A DNA stretch of 64,000 nt from Hymenobacter sp. BT559 (lineage in GTDB: Bacteria > Bacteroidota > Bacteroidia > Cytophagales > Hymenobacteraceae), in contig NZ_JAELXV010000002.1 of NCBI RefSeq assembly GCF_016427535.1, positions 868,001 through 932,000 of the forward strand. The letters run 5' to 3'. The translations under genes and the position numbers were made by a program. The notes below the pieces were generated by a model. The model saw nothing but the letters and a program-made list of their open reading frames with translations. It did no database searches and was not told the origin of the DNA. Positions 62,676 to 64,000 of the stretch are shown piece by piece (the first letter of the stretch is position 1; each line of letters starts with the position of its first letter).

Positions 62676-64000
62676 GTGATAGAATCTGTTGCCCACCGAC
62701 TACTAGCGGCGCTGGGCCGGCGGCCAGGGCTGCTGGCAGTGCTTACGTTGGCGCTGGCCCTGCCGGTGCTGCTGCTCAACATCGGCCGCATGCCGCTCCT
62801 GGTCGATGAACCTATTAGAGCGCTGGTGGCGCTGGAGATGCACTATTCGGGGCACTTCTTCCAGCCTACGTTGCAGGGGCTGCCATACTACAATAAGCCA
62901 CCGCTGTTTAATTGGCTGTTGATAGCACTGTTTCGTCTTACCGGGCGGCAAGATGAGTTTATACTGCGCCTGCCCACGGTAGCAGCGCTGCTGCTGTACA
63001 CTGCCGCCCTCTGGCGGGTACTGCGGCCTCACCTAGGTAGCAAAACAGCCTTTACAGTGGCGCTGGCGTTTGCTACTACTGGGCGCGTATTGTTCTACGA
63101 TTCCTTTTTCGGGCTGATAGACCTGTGGCACGCGGGCCTCACGTGGCTGGGGTTCATGGCTATTTGGCACTACGGCGAGCGCCAGCAGTGGACGCGGCTG
63201 TTTGTGATTACCTATTTGCTCACGGCCGTAGGCTTTTTGCTGAAAGGACTGCCATCGGTGGTTTTTCAGGGCATTGCGCTACTGGTATACTGCCTCGGTG
63301 CGCGGCAGTGGCGGCGGCTCTTTAGCTGGCAGCATGTGCTGGGGGGGCTGGTACTGCTGGGAGTGCTAGGTACTTATTTTCTGATTTACAGTCGTCACAA
63401 CTCGCTCGATGTGGCCCTGAAAACGTTGTGGTCGCAGTCGAGCCAACGCACGGTGGCCGCCCAGCCGCTGGCCGAGTCGGTGCGCTACGTGCTGCTGTTT
63501 CCGTTCGATTTCATTAAGCACTTTCTGCCCTGGACCCTATTAGTGCTGTGCCTGGCGCGGCCCGAGCTGCGGGCCGCGGTGTGGCGGCAGCCCTTTTTGC
63601 GCTATAATGCCCTGCTGTTCGTAGCCATTCTGCCGGTGTATTGGCTGTCGCCGGCTACCATTCCTCGCTACCTCTTTATGCTGGTGCCGCTGCTGCTCAC
63701 GGTGGTTATCCCACTCTACTATAAGCTGCAGCCTGCGCGCGCTTGGCCCGTGCGTCTGCTTGATGGCCTGCTGCTGGGCTTGCTGCTGCTGAGCAGCCTG
63801 CTGGTGCTGGGCGCGCCATTGGCATATATTACCCCGGCGCTGGCTGGGGCGCCCCAGGTGGCGCTGGCTAAGCTGGTGCCCGGTGCCTGGGCCTGGAGCC
63901 TCGGACTGGGCGTAGTGCTGCTGGGGGGAACGTACCTTTTTTGGAAGCTAGTCGACTACCGGCTCCTGCTGCTGGGCTACTTCTTGCTGGTGCTACGGCT
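62676..64000 (+). CDS. GT39/ArnT-like membrane glycosyltransferase, 3' end missing
   Basis: Open from a GTG at 62676 to the end of the window (441 codons). An in-frame TAA at 62664 limits the start, and no ATG fits better. The N-terminal helix (LLAVLTLALALPVLLLN) is followed by the first-loop motif VDEPIRALVALEM with the catalytic-type Asp-Glu and YNKPPLFNW, characteristic of lipid-phosphate-dependent glycosyltransferases of the PMT/ArnT group. About ten hydrophobic helices are visible. It should use a polyprenyl-phosphate sugar to glycosylate a lipid or protein in the periplasm. The final soluble domain is cut off. Confidence 0.88.
   Translation, partial: MIESVAHRLLAALGRRPGLLAVLTLALALPVLLLNIGRMPLLVDEPIRALVALEMHYSGHFFQPTLQGLPYYNKPPLFNWLLIALFRLTGRQDEFILRLPTVAALLLYTAALWRVLRPHLGSKTAFTVALAFATTGRVLFYDSFFGLIDLWHAGLTWLGFMAIWHYGERQQWTRLFVITYLLTAVGFLLKGLPSVVFQGIALLVYCLGARQWRRLFSWQHVLGGLVLLGVLGTYFLIYSRHNSLDVALKTLWSQSSQRTVAAQPLAESVRYVLLFPFDFIKHFLPWTLLVLCLARPELRAAVWRQPFLRYNALLFVAILPVYWLSPATIPRYLFMLVPLLLTVVIPLYYKLQPARAWPVRLLDGLLLGLLLLSSLLVLGAPLAYITPALAGAPQVALAKLVPGAWAWSLGLGVVLLGGTYLFWKLVDYRLLLLGYFLLVLR

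Overview
The window looks like chromosomal DNA of a high-GC member of the Bacteroidota, most like Hymenobacter or a close relative in the Cytophagales. The evidence: two proteins with type IX secretion (T9SS) C-terminal sorting domains, two large TonB-dependent receptors with an N-terminal carboxypeptidase-regulatory-like domain, a DUF4292 lipoprotein, TAnnTTTG-type -7 boxes in front of many genes, almost no Shine-Dalgarno sequences, and a GC content I judge to be about 60%. The genus is an inference; no rRNA gene is present. The palindrome CCTAGG is strikingly frequent throughout (about 95 copies by hand count).

Layout. 1-9 kb: truncated M3 oligoendopeptidase, dut, a small protein, a threonine/serine dehydratase, then a sugar nucleotidyltransferase, a TPR protein, a DUF4292 lipoprotein and an EnvC-like activator with a dead LytM domain. 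9.6-30.2 kb: an exopolysaccharide/capsule locus. Its plus-strand arm encodes the initiating sugar-phosphate transferase (WbaP/WcaJ type) and a WecG/TagA/CpsF glycosyltransferase. Its minus-strand arm runs from 30.2 down to 15.9 kb: Wza-like export lipoprotein, Wzc-like tyrosine autokinase, Wzx-like flippase, GT4, Wzy/WaaL-like polymerase, GT-A enzyme, two tandem GT4 paralogues, GT2, a beta-helix lipoprotein and a last GT4. Between the arms lies a 1083-residue T9SS-secreted beta-helix protein with three carbohydrate-binding-like modules; its beta-helix is a paralogue of the lipoprotein in the operon.

30.6-38 kb: a small lipoprotein, a DUF937-TM-OmpA protein, a small hypothetical, an orphan multi-PAS histidine kinase and a second flippase/GT2 pair. 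38.4-53.6 kb: a giant T9SS type B beta-propeller protein, an endonuclease/exonuclease/phosphatase-fold protein, cysS, an M28 peptidase, a DinB-fold protein, a secreted hypothetical, a 429-residue fully disordered protein, an amidase, a small protein and a GlcD-like FAD oxidase. 53.6-64 kb: an NlpC/P60 lipoprotein, two tandem TonB-dependent receptors, tRNA-Ala(GGC), a Fur-family regulator and a truncated GT39-type membrane glycosyltransferase.

The clearest functional unit is a complete Wzx/Wzy-type polysaccharide system: initiation on undecaprenyl phosphate, sugar addition by at least seven glycosyltransferases, flipping, polymerisation and export through Wza/Wzc. It comes with a secreted beta-helix/CBM protein and an anchored version that probably bind or modify the polymer. 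Most other genes are ordinary housekeeping or envelope genes. I did not find a clearly new defence or mobile system, and saw no CRISPR array, transposase, prophage or rRNA. The items most worth following are the CCTAGG pattern, the paired beta-helix proteins, the recent in-gene module duplication and the disordered hydrophilin-like protein.
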